DNA from: Anniella stebbinsi
Lineage: Eukaryota; Chordata; Lepidosauria; Squamata; Anniellidae
Length of the DNA: 64,000 nucleotides
Direction of reading: 5' to 3'
Assembly: GCA_029215795.1 (NCBI GenBank)
Contig: JARDYH010000005.1
Span: 162,217,814-162,281,813 of the forward strand
Position numbers and translations under genes: made by a program. Positions 8,582 through 18,640 of the stretch are shown here, piece by piece (positions within the stretch are counted from its first letter, which is position 1; each line of letters opens with the position of its first letter). The notes under the pieces are model-generated. The model was not told the DNA's origin. It made no database searches and worked only from the letters and a program-made list of their open reading frames with translations.

Positions 8582-11309
8582 TTAGTTGCTTTAGAAGAAT
8601 AACCAAACTTACTACCTACACCAGTCTGTGTTTCCATACTCTTGACCTGTGGCCAAATTTCTGTCTGTCTATCTAAAGAGGTTTAATAGAATATGTTCTT
8701 TGCGAATATACCTATAGCCTTAAAATTACTTCATGTCACCAAGTATTGTGCATAATCCAAAAGAAATAGTTAGACAAATTTAAATATTTTATCAATTAAG
8801 ATAAATTAAAACTCTTACCATTCTCTATAGAAATTTGTTTGGCAAAGATATTATGATCAAGTAATAGTTGGCATCTGTAGTCCTTGAGAACATCCCCTTT
8901 ATCTCGCTGCCTTTCTCCAAATAAAACATGCATTCGCAATTTGTCAAACTGCCCAGAAAGTTAGCTTGCAACTTCCTCATTGTTTATAATTATAATTATT
9001 ATCATTCCCAACACAACTTATAGAGATATGTCACAAAAATAAATAGAAGAATTTAAGCATTGTTTAAAGCGCAATAAAATTGTAGCTAGAACAAAATGTT
9101 AGCCAAAACCATATTACATATATATTTTCCTGTACTCTTGGACACCCCCCCACAACAACAACAACAACAACAACAAAAAAAAAAAAAAAGGGGGAGGATA
9201 GCAGAAGTTCCCTAGTTTGTGAAGTACATTGATGCTCTAGGAAAACCCTTCTTGAAATCAACTTTTATTTAAACGCCTAGATGTTATTATTGACATGTGA
9301 AATATGTGAAATATTGTTAGACCTATTTTAAAGCAAATTTACCAGAAATTGGAGCACTTGTTCAACGTAAGCACCAGCAAAAAGGCTTAGTTCACCTGAA
9401 TCCCTTCATCCCCCCAGAAGCAAGTGACTTAATAACTATACTAAAGACTGTTGCAATCTGTTAACAAAGACCATCCAAGCTTTTCTTCTGCAGAGTGTAG
9501 CAAAAGGACACACCGATATATCCACAAAAAGTTCAGCGTTCCAGCCTACAAAACAGACAACTCTTTTACAGCTTCTAGAGCACATGAAGAGCCAGACCTG
9601 GCTGATGACTTCTTGCCCCAGCACGATCCAGCACCAGAGAGTGAGGACGTTAAAGCATGGGAGCCTGAAATAAACATCGAGAAAACTTCAAAAGATCGTT
9701 ATGAGGAGAAGCGGCCAAATTTGAATGGCAAAGGTCTCCCTACAATTTGAGATCAAAGAGTCATAATAATACTCTAACAAAAGACTCCTAAAGTGAGCCC
9801 TTTAGGAGCAGAAGAATATTCACGCTGACTGAGTCACGCTCAGTACCCACTCTTCGACTTTGTACATGTGAACAGCAGTAATAAGAACAGTAGTGTTGCC
9901 ATCAAACTTTTTTCAGAAGAAAAAATGAATATTACCTGCAGAATTACCTTGCTCCAAATATATATATTTTTTATTGGGATTCATTGAGATATATTATTGT
10001 ATTATTATTAAGATGTATTACTGAGAAATTCACTAAAAGACATACATTGTCTAAAGTTAAAATCACACAGAACGTTACAGTACTTATCAATTTATCCTGG
10101 TGCAAAGTTATTAGTGCGTGATCAGCATGATTAATAAAATGTATGTGTGGGAGGGTACTTGTGATAGTCCAGACAGTGTCACAGCCTGTATACCTTCCTG
10201 AACGCTCCCATTACAGAGCTATACAAGCAGTTGCTACAGGAATTAGACATCTTACCCATAGTAGCCCTGCCCATGTCCCTAACTGACTAGACAGAGCCTT
10301 CACCTTTTAAATTTGTTCCCAGATCCATTACATTTATTTTGAAATTCTAGAAAGTAAAAGTCCTGAAATGAGATTCTTGCACCCACACCAATGTGAATAC
10401 ATAGTGGCCTTTGATACTTTTAGTGGCAAAATTTATAATAGAAAATAAAGGTAAAGTAAACAACTTTGAAACACAGCCATTAAGCCCGTTAGAACTAGAA
10501 ACAAAGACAAACCGGGTAAACACAACACCCATAAATGCATCTTACCCCTAGCCTAAATCTATTCCTATTCATCAAATATCTTTGCCAGCTATGAACTTAT
10601 GTAAGAGAAAGCAGCATGTTAGTGAATATCCCAATTGATAATATACAGACAATGCAAAATGCAATGCACAGAAAATTGTTCAATAAACAGGTAATTGTGA
10701 GCCATTTTAGTAATCAGTTCCAAGCCTCCCCCCCCAAAAAAGAAAACACTACAAAATGTAGCACGCCCAGAGCCAAGTTCACTTGAGAAGCCCAAACTAT
10801 TTCTTGTCTCAAATTACCATAGATGCTTTGAATTTTACAATGCCTGAATAGAGACATCAGAACAAGTTTCTGTATAATCAGACTTTATATTTTGCAATTG
10901 AAAATGGAGAAACAGTTAACAAAACCCATGACATAGACATTTTCCCTTGCAAACTTTCTGATTATGCAGGTAAATTACTGGAACATCATATTAGAAGTTT
11001 TCCCCTTGTTGACATACACAACAGTATCCTGTGTAATTGTAAAAAAGCCTGAATTTGAGCTAATTGCTAAATCATACATCACAGTCGCCTTTAGTCAAAA
11101 ATAGTCCAGTTGAATGACTCTGAACTTCTATTTAAATCTGAATTTAGAAACAGCCTTGTTTATGAAAAGCCCATACCTTGCGCTTAACATCAAACAACAA
11201 CAAAAAAAAGAGTATTTATTCAATGTAGAAATGCCATATATAAAAGTTACCCAAAAGTTAGACAAAGAGATGCTCTATAGCCTACCTATTTCCAGACCTT
11301 CAATATCAT
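8582..11309 (+). pseudogene. Degenerate integrase / env surface region
   Basis: By position this stretch should hold integrase and the env surface subunit. I could not recognise the integrase zinc finger or DDE core. No frame exceeds about 100 codons (9451-9750 and 11114-11362 are the longest), and stops are dense in all frames. A CAA/A-run simple repeat lies at 9151-9190. The AT-rich composition and short open patches are consistent with old env sequence. The nested Ngaro element interrupts it at 11309/11310. Confidence 0.45.
9151..9190. repeat. (CAA)n and A-run
   Basis: Seven or eight CAA units run into about 15 adenines. The same tract is in unit 2 at about 24862-24901. Confidence 0.85.
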
Positions 11310-11731
11310 TTGCGGAACAGAGGCGAGTAAATAACGAGACGACACAGTATATATGGGTTTAAACATGGGCCACATTTATTTAAAGATCTGCAAAGGTGGG
11401 GAACTCCTATGCGGGCATCTCGTCCCATGGCATCATCATGCCATAATCTAGGAATGGGCAACCCATTCTCAACCCATGCGGTGGCGCCCTGCACCTCGCC
11501 ACCGCATGGGTTCCCCATTCGGGGCAGGGAGTCCTTCCTTTGTCACCGTCCCCGTGCCGCAGGGCTCCGAGGGAGTGAGTAGGGTTGGCCTCCTAGGCAA
11601 ACCTTTGACCCAATAGCAGGTGCCGCCAGACTCCCTGCCATAGGTCTCCGGTACTACCCATCACCACCAATGGTGCCTGAGAATGCTCGCCAGTATTTCC
11701 CCATTCTCGAGATGCCCGCACCTAACCGCCA
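11310..11731 (-). repeat. Ngaro split repeat B2
   Basis: This 422-bp segment starts TTGCGGAACAGAGGCGAG on the plus strand. It matches B1 at 12079-12500 with a couple of mismatches (for example GGGGCAGGG against GAGGCAGGG). Within it ACCCATGCGGTGGCG faces CGCCACCGCATGGGT, a strong hairpin. B2 is the 3' end of the element. Confidence 0.9.
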
Positions 11732-11900
11732 AATGTGACCAACTATTGAACTGACTTATTTAGTACACCCAACCTGTCTCACAGTGTGGAGTAGGCGAAA
11801 AAACTCATAACCCACTAGGATTATGAGCAAAAAATTCCTACTCGGCCTCCTACAAACAGACAACCAGCGAACCCACACTGCCAACAAGGGAGGGCGGGAG
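11732..11900. other. Ngaro spacer between A2 and B2
   Basis: 169 bp that occur only once in the element, lying between the two outer repeat copies. I see no ORF or motif apart from a CTCATAACC...GATTATGAG inverted pair at about 11806-11826. Confidence 0.6.
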
Positions 11901-12078
11901 GGAGCCGAAGAACGAAGAGGGGGCACAAGGGGAACAAGGCCCTATACATAGCCTTGTTCCCTCCTCCCCCAGGTGGCACCACCTCAAGGCAGCCAATGGC
12001 TGCCTCCCTGCGTCGCCCACTCGCCCTGCCCGCAAATAGCCTCCCCTGCCCAGGCGCGCCGGGCGTGGGTTGAGGCAC
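11901..12078 (-). repeat. Ngaro split repeat A2
   Basis: This 178-bp copy of A1 (18143-18320) ends GGTTGAGGCAC on the plus strand and joins directly to B1 at 12079. In tyrosine-recombinase retrotransposons this B1-A2 junction reproduces the circular intermediate. Confidence 0.9.
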
Positions 12079-12500
12079 TTGCGGAACAGAGGCGAGTAAA
12101 TAACGAGACGACACAGTATATATGGGTTTAAACATGGGCCACATTTATTTAAAGATCTGCAAAGGTGGGGAACTCCTATGCGGGCATCTCGTCCCATGGC
12201 ATCATCATGCCATAATCTAGGAATGGGCAACCCATTCTCAACCCATGCGGTGGCGCCCTGCACCTCGCCACCGCATGGGTTCCCCATTCGAGGCAGGGAG
12301 TCCTTCCTTTGTCACCGTCCCCGTGCCGCAGGGCTCTGAGGGAGTGAGTAGGGTTGGCCTCCTAGGCAAACCTTTGACCCAATAGCAGGTGCCGCCAGAC
12401 TCCCTGCCATAGGTCTCCGGTACTACCCATCACCACCAATGGTGCCTGAGAATGCTCGCCAGTATTTCCCCATCCTCGAGATGCCCGCACCTAACCGCCA
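12079..12500 (-). repeat. Ngaro split repeat B1
   Basis: 422 bp, the internal copy of B2, ending ACCTAACCGCCA just before the 3' end of the hydrolase gene region. It adjoins A2 without a gap. Confidence 0.9.
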
Positions 12501-12545
12501 CAGGGGGTGACAAGCGTCTGCTTAGTCGCTCCCCCCCCCACCTAC

Positions 12546-13097
12546 CTAAGATTGCTTCCTGGAAACCCTCTGCAGATCCATTAAGAAAATGTCATTGCCG
12601 GTTTCAGACAAGTGTATGCCGTCTCTCCTATATAGCTCCCTCCGAGTGCGCAAAATTAAAGGGTGTTTAATACTGCAATCCCCGAGTTTAATTAGCTCCC
12701 TATAGATCTCATTATTTACTTTACGTCTGGCACGCTCCATCGCCAGTGGGTCACCACCCTCTCTCCATCTGATCCTGGGAAGCACACAGGACCAAACAAT
12801 AAGGACTCCAGGCCATTGCGCACGCAGCGTGCGAAAATCAGCTGCCGCTTGCAGCACGAGGGCTTTGCCCTTTAGCAGGACAAGATCGTTGCCCCCCAGG
12901 TATATAACCACCACTTGCGGGGGCGCCTGCGATGCCGACCGATGCAACAATGTTGTGAGGAGGTCTTCCCACCTCATGCCACGGCGTCCGAGCCACTGGA
13001 TGGAGACTAGGTGACTCAAGCTCAGCTGCAATCCAAAACTGGACCTGGAAGCCCTTCTGCTGGCCCAAAAGACCATGCTGTGGCCACAAATGACCAC
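12546..13097 (-). CDS. Ngaro SGNH-family hydrolase
   Basis: The 183-residue open frame has the SGNH/GDSL hydrolase blocks in order. GHS at residues 5-7 carries the presumed nucleophile Ser7. LGGND at 67-71 supplies the Gly-Asn oxyanion residues. DGIH at 159-162 supplies the Asp-His pair. All catalytic positions are present, so the fold may be intact. The Met used here lies close to block I and the real protein may start upstream or be a domain of the preceding polyprotein. Hydrolases of this kind are known as an extra ORF in some Ngaro elements; their role in transposition is not established. It is identical in unit 2. Confidence 0.85.
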   Translation of the reverse strand: MVICGHSMVFWASRRASRSSFGLQLSLSHLVSIQWLGRRGMRWEDLLTTLLHRSASQAPPQVVVIYLGGNDLVLLKGKALVLQAAADFRTLRAQWPGVLIVWSCVLPRIRWREGGDPLAMERARRKVNNEIYRELIKLGDCSIKHPLILRTRRELYRRDGIHLSETGNDIFLMDLQRVSRKQS

Positions 13098-13167
13098 ACG
13101 TACAGAGCCGTGCTCTGGTTGGAGATCTACAATTAAACATGAGGCAGTTAAACATCCCTCAAATCGG

Positions 13168-13989
13168 TTAATTCTTGAGCTTCCTCACATAAGTCCTAAA
13201 GGCCGGGGATCGCCATCTGCCAACAGCTTGGACCTGAGAAGGTGTAAAGCCAGCAGCGGCTGCCATCGAGGCCGCCCCAATCCGAAAGGAGTGTGTACCG
13301 AACTGTACACTACCCAAACCTAGCGCTATTAAAGCCCGTTGTGTCACCTTCCAAAACTGATACCTCGTTAGGGGCGAAGCATCCTGGTGACAAAATAGGT
13401 AGCCAGCGCTAACACCCCGAATGGCCTCAAAAGCTTGTAGAGCGTGGACTGGGCAAAGCTCCTGCTCAGGGGCCCGGAAAAGCCTGACATCCATGCCCAG
13501 TCCCCTTTGGTCAGTTTTTGATCTACGGAGCTGTATGTGGACTTCACCTTGAACAAATCGCAAATCACTGAATTGAATTGCCCTATTAGATAAATCGCCC
13601 CTTGATGAGGCCACCAGCTCAGAAATCCGAAAGGCGCCAAAAAACGCCGTTAACGCTGCCGCGTGAAATAGCACCGCCTCGTAGTTGGAAGCACATAAAG
13701 ACGGCCATCGCCCCATTAGGCCCAACAAGGTCTCCGGGGATAGCGGGGCTCTAGTGTCTCTGTTCCTGGGGGACTTCCTAATTCAACCCTGCAAGGCACG
13801 CCTCACTCTAAAGTCGGTGGTAGAATCTGATACCCCCCTCACCTGAGCTAAGAACGCCAAGGCGGCAAGCTTGCCCCCTATAGTGCGAGCTGCTAAGCCT
13901 TTCCTACGGAGTGACTCGCAGTATAGCAAAATATGCTCCACTGGTATAGGCCAGGAGTGCGACAAGCGCTCTGAGTTCCTGAATTCCAC
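13168..13989 (-). pseudogene. Ngaro tyrosine recombinase, one in-frame stop
   Basis: The N-terminal core-binding part (13989-13783) and the catalytic part (13728-13168) are in the same frame, separated by one TGA at 13783-13785. The codon sits where a conserved Trp is usual, so TGG to TGA is likely. Counting from the Met at 13728, the catalytic residues are Arg34 (FRISEL), His146 and Arg149 (HSFRIG), Trp173 (GRWRS) and Tyr180. This full R-H-R-W-Y set would integrate a circular DNA copy. Upstream of 13989 the frame still reads recombinase-like sequence to about 14025, where the Penelope-type insert interrupts it. Confidence 0.88.
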
Positions 13990-14027
13990 AAACTCCCTAC
14001 CTGTCCTTTGGTACGAAGACCTGGTAC

Positions 14028-14288
14028 CTGGTATTTGTTTTAGAATTTAAAGGCCACTGAGGAAGACCGACATCGTCGAAACACGTCTGGCCTGCCTCTT
14101 TTTATAAATTGGTGGAGCAATTTGCTTTAATAATATTATAGAGAAATCTTTATGTGTATAGCAAATTGCACCAATTGTATGTGCATATATTTGTATAAAA
14201 TATAATTTTTTAAAATATTTGTTGTACACCTTAACTTTTTTGGAAATACTGTGTTTTGTTTGGTTAAGGATAGCACTTTGATTTGTTC
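14028..14288 (+). mobile_element. Penelope-type fragment inserted in Ngaro (unit 1)
   Basis: About 260 AT-rich bp separate the end of the Ngaro RNase H (...VPGLSNE) from the recombinase N-terminus. They have no similarity to either domain and introduce stops. The left end carries a hammerhead-like core at 14051-14093, the signature of Penelope-like element terminal repeats. No RT is present, so this is a solo terminal fragment or a small non-autonomous derivative. Boundaries are good to about 10 bp. Confidence 0.65.
14051..14093 (+). ncRNA. Hammerhead-ribozyme-like motif, core intact (unit 1)
   Basis: In order: a stem I strand GGCCA, CTGAGGA (fits the CUGANGA core), one extra A, a small stem II with GAC pairing GTC, GAAA, a minimal stem III CACG, then the GTC cleavage triplet and TGGCC, which closes stem I with GGCCA. 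Minimal hammerheads with a very short stem III are described in Penelope-like elements. Every invariant core base I can check is present, but the stem II is only three pairs, so activity as a monomer is doubtful. Position supports a Penelope terminal repeat. Confidence 0.6.
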
Positions 14289-15604
14289 ATTGCTCAGGCC
14301 CGGTACATGGCGGGCTCTGAACAAGAGATTGTGTTTCAAACAGTGCAGGGTGAAGACTCTAACTAATGTCATCACCCTGTCATTGTGAGATGATAGGGAA
14401 TTAATAATGTGAACCACGGCCAGATTGTCGCACCAGAACTGCACGCTGGAGTTTGACAACTCCTTGGCCCAAATGTGAACGGCCACACAGATGGGAAAAA
14501 ATTCCAAAAAAGTGAGATCCCGAGACAGGTCTGATGTCCACCAATCTGCTGGCCATGGTTCAGCGCACCAACGGTCCCTCCAGATAACGCCAAAGCCCCA
14601 CGAGCCTGACGCATCTGAACGCACCTGCATCTCGGCCTCAAGCAGTAAGTCCTGCCGCCAGAACGACACCCCATTGAAGTGCTGTAGGAAGTCCAGCCAT
14701 ACTCTGATGTCTTCCCGCATGGGACTCGAGACACGTAACCTATGGTGTGGTGCCCGGAGGCCTGCCATAGCATTACAAAAACGTTCCAGGAAGGCTCTGC
14801 CTGGCGCAATTACCCAACAGGCAAAATTTAGATGGCCCACTAATTCCTGCAACTGCTTGAGTGAGACTTTCCTTTCCTGGCTCATCCACAGCAGCCCTTT
14901 CCTCAGCACTTCCACCTTATCCATAGGCAAGCGGCAACATTGATGAACCGAGTCTAGCTCGATCCCCAAGAACTTAAGAGTGGAACAGGGGCCTTCTGTT
15001 TTTTTTTTTTTTCTTGCGCTAGCAGGACACCCAGCTCCTTGGAGAGGCCCTCAAACTCCTTCATCAGGAATGCACAATGGCCACTCCCCATCTCCCCCTT
15101 GAACAGGAAGTCATCCAGGTAATAAATCACTTCCTGTCCCCCTGTCCTGTCTTTAAGGGCTCAATCCAAGAAAGAGCTGAACCTCTCAAACATAGCACAG
15201 GAAATGGAGCATCCCATTGGCAATGCCCTGTCAATGTAGAACTGCCCCCGAAAGCAGAAGCCTAAAAGATTGAAATCTGTGGGGTTGATAGGCAAGAGGC
15301 GGAATGCTGCCTTGATGTCACACTTGCCCATCATAGCCCCCCGCCCGTTCCTGCGCACCATGTGGACGGCAGAGTCAAAAGATGCGTATTTCACGGAGCT
15401 GAGGTGCTCCGAGATAGCATCGTTGACTGATGCTCCTTTGGGAAATGATAAATTGTGGATCAACCTAAATTCACCCTGTGCTTTCTTTGGCACTATGCCT
15501 AATGGGGAAACCCTCAAGTTGGGGATGGGTGGCTCAGCAAAAGGGCCCAACACCCGCCCCACCAACACTTCTTTCTGAATTTTTTCCTGCACCAAAGCTT
15601 CCAT
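14289..15604 (-). pseudogene. Ngaro reverse transcriptase / RNase H, two lesions
   Basis: From 15604 the frame gives the RT fingers and palm with KCDIKAAFRLLPI (catalytic Asp of motif A) and GCSISCAMFERFS. A TGA at 15161-15163 replaces what is normally a Trp. Reading continues through YYLDDF (15107-15124, both catalytic Asp present) to a run of 14 T (14999-15012) that breaks the frame. The next frame (14969 leftwards) holds the RT thumb and RNase H, with RSDASGSWGFGVIW, FLEFFPICVA and WCDNLAVV carrying three acidic catalytic positions, and ends near VPGLSNE at the Penelope insert. With only these lesions the gene is a young pseudogene. Confidence 0.88.
14999..15012. repeat. T14 homopolymer in Ngaro RT (unit 1)
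   Basis: Fourteen T on the plus strand (A14 in the sense strand) in the linker after the YLDD palm. They shift the frame between palm and thumb. The same length is present in unit 2. Confidence 0.85.
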
Positions 15605-15751
15605 AAGGTGTACTGATCATTGATTCCTGGAAATGGAAGGAGACCTGCTACCTTGGAAAGGGATGCGAAAGCTGTCTATAAAACCGGACTCAAATAGGCG
15701 GCATCCTGTCGCTTCGGATAACGAGCTAGGAACCTCACAAGAGTCTGAATT

Positions 15752-17104
15752 CTAATTGGACTGGGGCCCTTTGGGAGTTGGCTGCTGACTCCCCTGGTCC
15801 TTGGGGCCTGGGGGACCCCTGTTCATTCCCCCTCCCTTCTTGTGTCTAGGGCAGATGGAACAATCATGCCTGTAACGGCACTGTGTCCGAGTGCAGAGCC
15901 CGTGGGAACTAAATTCCCAACAAGGCTGGCGGTGCTGAACCGCCTGCCCCGCATTCCCTTTAAAATTGGATGCGGGTTGCTGCCTGATCACAATATGGCC
16001 GCTATCAGACCTATCCCCAAAACATGGTTTGGCTGGAGTCATGTACTGCAGCCAAAGGTCATTGTCCTTAGCATCCCACAGTAGGGTGTGGTCAAATGCG
16101 GCTCGGCGACGAAACGATTGATCGTATGCCAGCCAGGCCCCTCCCTCATATTCGGAATATGCTCGATAAATAATATCGAGATATTTCGTCATAATGGCCC
16201 CTTTTTCTGGGAAGCGCTGTTGCAGCACGCCCATGTAAATGAGGAAACCAGGCAGCCAATTCGACCAAGTTTTGGATACCCTTTTCCTCTTCAATTTTTC
16301 CTCTTCTTTGTCATATGACTTATCCTTATCCGGGTTTTCACTTTCCCGGTAAAGTAAAGAGAATATGTCCACATACTCCCCCTTCCATAGTTTCTCCCTT
16401 GTGGCCGGTAATAAGTGGTATCCCAGAGGGGCGGCTGTAGACCCCGAGGGGATGGCTGCTCTGTCTACTCCCGCATAGGGGTCAGGTACCTGTGGCCCTG
16501 TTTGTGGCAGCTTGGCCCCAAGTAATCCTGCTGGCCCCTGCCACACCGTGGCACACGCTGCTTGTGCGGTTAGTACTGGTTGGGCAGTAGCTGCCGACAA
16601 AGCACCGGGCCCTGTCGTTGTGCCCTCTTGAACCGACGTGCTAGTCCCCCGCGCGCCCATGGCCCCTTCAGGCTGAGCATGCGCGGAAATGCCTGAGGCG
16701 CTGTGCAAAGACAGCAACGCATCAGGCAAAGGACCAACACTGTCCACCCCGGGCGACCCTGCTGAGCTAGGTGCCGTGTGGCCTACGGTGTCTGTGTGAG
16801 TCGTGGCCGCGTGCATGTTTAGTGCTGGCCAACTCATCCCTGGAAACCAAGGGAACCATCCCCACGGCTGGGGGAGATTTCCCATGGTCTGCTGGGGAGT
16901 CAGTGTCGGGTGCATTGATTGCTCACCGTGCCCGAGAAGCCCCGCTGTTCCTGTCGATGGAGGCGAGGACGGCACACGTGGTATGTCAGCTTCCACTCTA
17001 TCCGACTCCCCGTGAGGCGATGTCACCGTGGTCCATGCGCGGTCACTAGGCTGCGGCACGGAACCCGCCTGTGCGCGGTTCTGCACTGACTCGATGGCCA
17101 CCAT
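15752..17104 (-). CDS. gag: Ngaro Gag-like protein
   Basis: A 450-codon open frame. Residues 1-210 are rich in Pro, Thr, Ala and Gly. Residues about 230-370 form the conserved core seen in DIRS-order Gag proteins, including KLWKGEYVDIFSLLYRE, RAYSEYEGGAWLAYD and a Phe-Arg-Arg block. Near the C-terminus CWEFSSHGLCTRTQCRYRH fits a CCCH zinc finger (CX8CX4CX3H), followed by a basic Gly/Pro tail. It probably packages element RNA. The frame is undamaged. Unit 2 differs by one substitution (Ala to Thr, from base 16585 C against 32296 T). Confidence 0.87.
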   Translation of the reverse strand: MVAIESVQNRAQAGSVPQPSDRAWTTVTSPHGESDRVEADIPRVPSSPPSTGTAGLLGHGEQSMHPTLTPQQTMGNLPQPWGWFPWFPGMSWPALNMHAATTHTDTVGHTAPSSAGSPGVDSVGPLPDALLSLHSASGISAHAQPEGAMGARGTSTSVQEGTTTGPGALSAATAQPVLTAQAACATVWQGPAGLLGAKLPQTGPQVPDPYAGVDRAAIPSGSTAAPLGYHLLPATREKLWKGEYVDIFSLLYRESENPDKDKSYDKEEEKLKRKRVSKTWSNWLPGFLIYMGVLQQRFPEKGAIMTKYLDIIYRAYSEYEGGAWLAYDQSFRRRAAFDHTLLWDAKDNDLWLQYMTPAKPCFGDRSDSGHIVIRQQPASNFKGNAGQAVQHRQPCWEFSSHGLCTRTQCRYRHDCSICPRHKKGGGMNRGPPGPKDQGSQQPTPKGPQSN

Positions 17105-17108
17105 CCTG

Positions 17109-17411
17109 CTAGAGAGATGACATTAACTCTTGCTGGCGCTGCCGTCTAGTTTGGTGCCGCCCTCCCGCAGAAGGACTCCTTATGGAAGTTGGCTGCTGTG
17201 CTATGTCTAAACCTTTGTCACGCTCAACAGCCTGAATCCTTGCTAATAAATCAGCCAGTTGTGGGTCCATATCCTCATCCGAGGATGAACCACTAACAGG
17301 TCTGGGTCTTTTGGGTCGAGGGGGTGCTTTGCTCTTACCCTTCTTACCTTCCCTACCTTTCCTAGTAGGCATGCTGGACCCTACTGTGACGTAATGTGTC
17401 ACCAAGACCAA
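17109..17411 (-). CDS. Small basic ORF upstream of Ngaro gag
   Basis: A 100-codon frame; a second Met at 17372 opens a Lys/Arg-rich stretch (PTRKGREGKKGKSKAPP), then an acidic SSSDEDMD patch and a predicted helix (PQLADLLARIQAVER). It stops five bases before the gag ATG in a different frame. Similar charged segments sit at the N-terminus of Gag in related elements, so this may be the separated start of gag or a small leader ORF. Its function is unknown. Confidence 0.5.
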   Translation of the reverse strand: MVLVTHYVTVGSSMPTRKGREGKKGKSKAPPRPKRPRPVSGSSSDEDMDPQLADLLARIQAVERDKGLDIAQQPTSIRSPSAGGRHQTRRQRQQELMSSL

Positions 17412-17435
17412 GGAAATCTACAGCCAGTCACCCCG

Positions 17436-17437
<2 letters not shown>

Positions 17438-17479
<42 letters not shown>
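17438..17479. repeat. (AT)21 microsatellite (unit 1)
   Basis: Forty-two bases of perfect AT just upstream of the small basic ORF in element sense. The matching tract in unit 2 is only 24 bases, the largest difference between the two units. Confidence 0.95.
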
Positions 17480-17481
<2 letters not shown>

Positions 17482-18142
17482 CACACCGATATGTGCTACA
17501 ATTAATTATTATTGTAATTATTATTGCTATTCACTTATTTAATTTAATTGTCTTCGGTTTAATTTAGTATTTTATTTTATTTATTTATTTTCTATTATTA
17601 TTGCCCCCTACTGGCAAGGGAGCCAACAGCAGGCAAGGAGACACTAGGAAGCTGTTGTTCCCTGTGTTGGCCTGGACGAGACACCAGGTGGCGCTAAAGC
17701 ACCTCCCTGTTTAATTTTAACAGTAAATGGCTCCGGGTTTGTTTGTTTGTTTGCCGCCTCCTGCTGCTTCCCCAGCCCCGGCCGGGCTGGAAACGGTAAG
17801 GCCGTCTCTCCCCTATGACCCCTAGACACCTGTCGGGTGAGATCTACCCCCCCCCCCCGCTCCCAGCCACGGAAGGGTTACGGGAGGGTGCCAGAGGCTC
17901 CTGCTGGGCCCACAGCCCCAGCCGCTCCTGTGCCCCCCCCTGGTTCGCCGCCCCCCCCAACATCTCCAGGTCGAGCCGTAGAGTCCACGGCCATAGCCCG
18001 TAACACCCAACCCGGCTGCTGAGCGGGGCACTGCCCGCTAGAGAACCAGGACCGTCCGGTCCTGCAAACCTGGGGCCTCAACAGGCCCAACGCCACTGCT
18101 CTCCGTCGCTTGTTCTCCCTGCTCGGCTCCGCTGTGCCTGCT
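17480..18142 (-). other. Ngaro 5' leader, non-coding
   Basis: About 660 bp between the AT microsatellite and repeat A1. The part next to the microsatellite is AT-rich; the distal part is GC-rich with C-runs (for example 17849-17859, 17933-17941). Frames over it are short and restricted to biased sequence. This is where an internal promoter and RNA leader would lie, but I see no specific motif. Confidence 0.5.
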
Positions 18143-18320
18143 GGAGCCGAAGAACGAAGAGGGGGCGCAAGGGGAACAAGGCCCTATACATAGCCTCGTT
18201 CCCTCCTCCCCCAGGTGGCACCACCTCAAGGCAGGCAATGGCTGCCTCCCTGCGTCGCCCACTCGCCCTGCCCGCAAATAGCCTCCCCTGCCCAGGCGCG
18301 CCGGGCGTGGGTTGAGGCAC
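18143..18320 (-). repeat. Ngaro split repeat A1
   Basis: This 178-bp segment is the 5' end of the element in sense orientation and matches A2 at 11901-12078 with about three mismatches. Its last base abuts ERV env sequence starting AAAGACTTG. Confidence 0.9.
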
Positions 18321-18640
18321 AAAGACTTGTATCATTCCCAGGTAACAAATTTAAGAGAATGTGTCAGCAGAATTGGAAAACAGCAATAACAAATGTTGCC
18401 ATGAGTATTACTAATCTTCAAGCTGAGATCTCTTCTCTTGGAGATATAGTAGTACAATACTGTCTAGCCCTTGATTTGATATTAGCTCAAGCAAGCGGGA
18501 CCTGTGCCGTGGTCCAAGAAAAATGATGCTTCTATATAAATCATACAGAAGTACAAAGCTCAGAAAGAGAGTGGAGCTCAATGTAGAATTCATGGTCCCA
18601 GAGATTGTTAAAAAGCTATTCTAATTGCAAAAAGTCTATG
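18321..18640 (+). pseudogene. env: ERV env fragment: transmembrane subunit
   Basis: The frame at 18400-18526 reads LQAEISSLGDIVVQYCLALD and then GTCAVVQEK. This is the immunosuppressive-like helix and first half of the CX6CC motif of gammaretroviral TM proteins. A TGA at 18525-18527 replaces the first Cys of the CC pair, and CFYINHTEV follows in frame. Upstream (18321-18400) the heptad region spans more than one frame. The remainder to the 3' LTR decays quickly and I see no membrane anchor. The gene cannot encode a functional envelope. Confidence 0.83.

Larger units (their letters stand above)
11310..18320 (-). mobile_element. Ngaro-like tyrosine-recombinase retrotransposon (unit 1)
   Basis: A 7011-bp element inserted in the ERV env region, read on the minus strand. 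In sense order it has A1 (18320-18143), a small basic ORF, gag, RT/RNase H, tyrosine recombinase, SGNH hydrolase, B1 (12500-12079), A2 (12078-11901), a 169-bp spacer and B2 (11731-11310). This A1-body-B1-A2-B2 layout is the split direct repeat of Ngaro elements of the DIRS order. An SGNH hydrolase after the recombinase is also a known Ngaro trait. No target duplication is seen, as expected for recombinase integration. Defects are few: one stop in the recombinase, one stop and a T14 frameshift in RT, and a ~260-bp Penelope-type insert between RNase H and recombinase. Confidence 0.92.

Noticed and set aside
9451..9750. 99-codon ORF in the ERV (repeated at 25162)
   Set aside because: No similarity to integrase or env that I can defend; repetition is explained by the tandem duplication, so recurrence is not evidence of selection.
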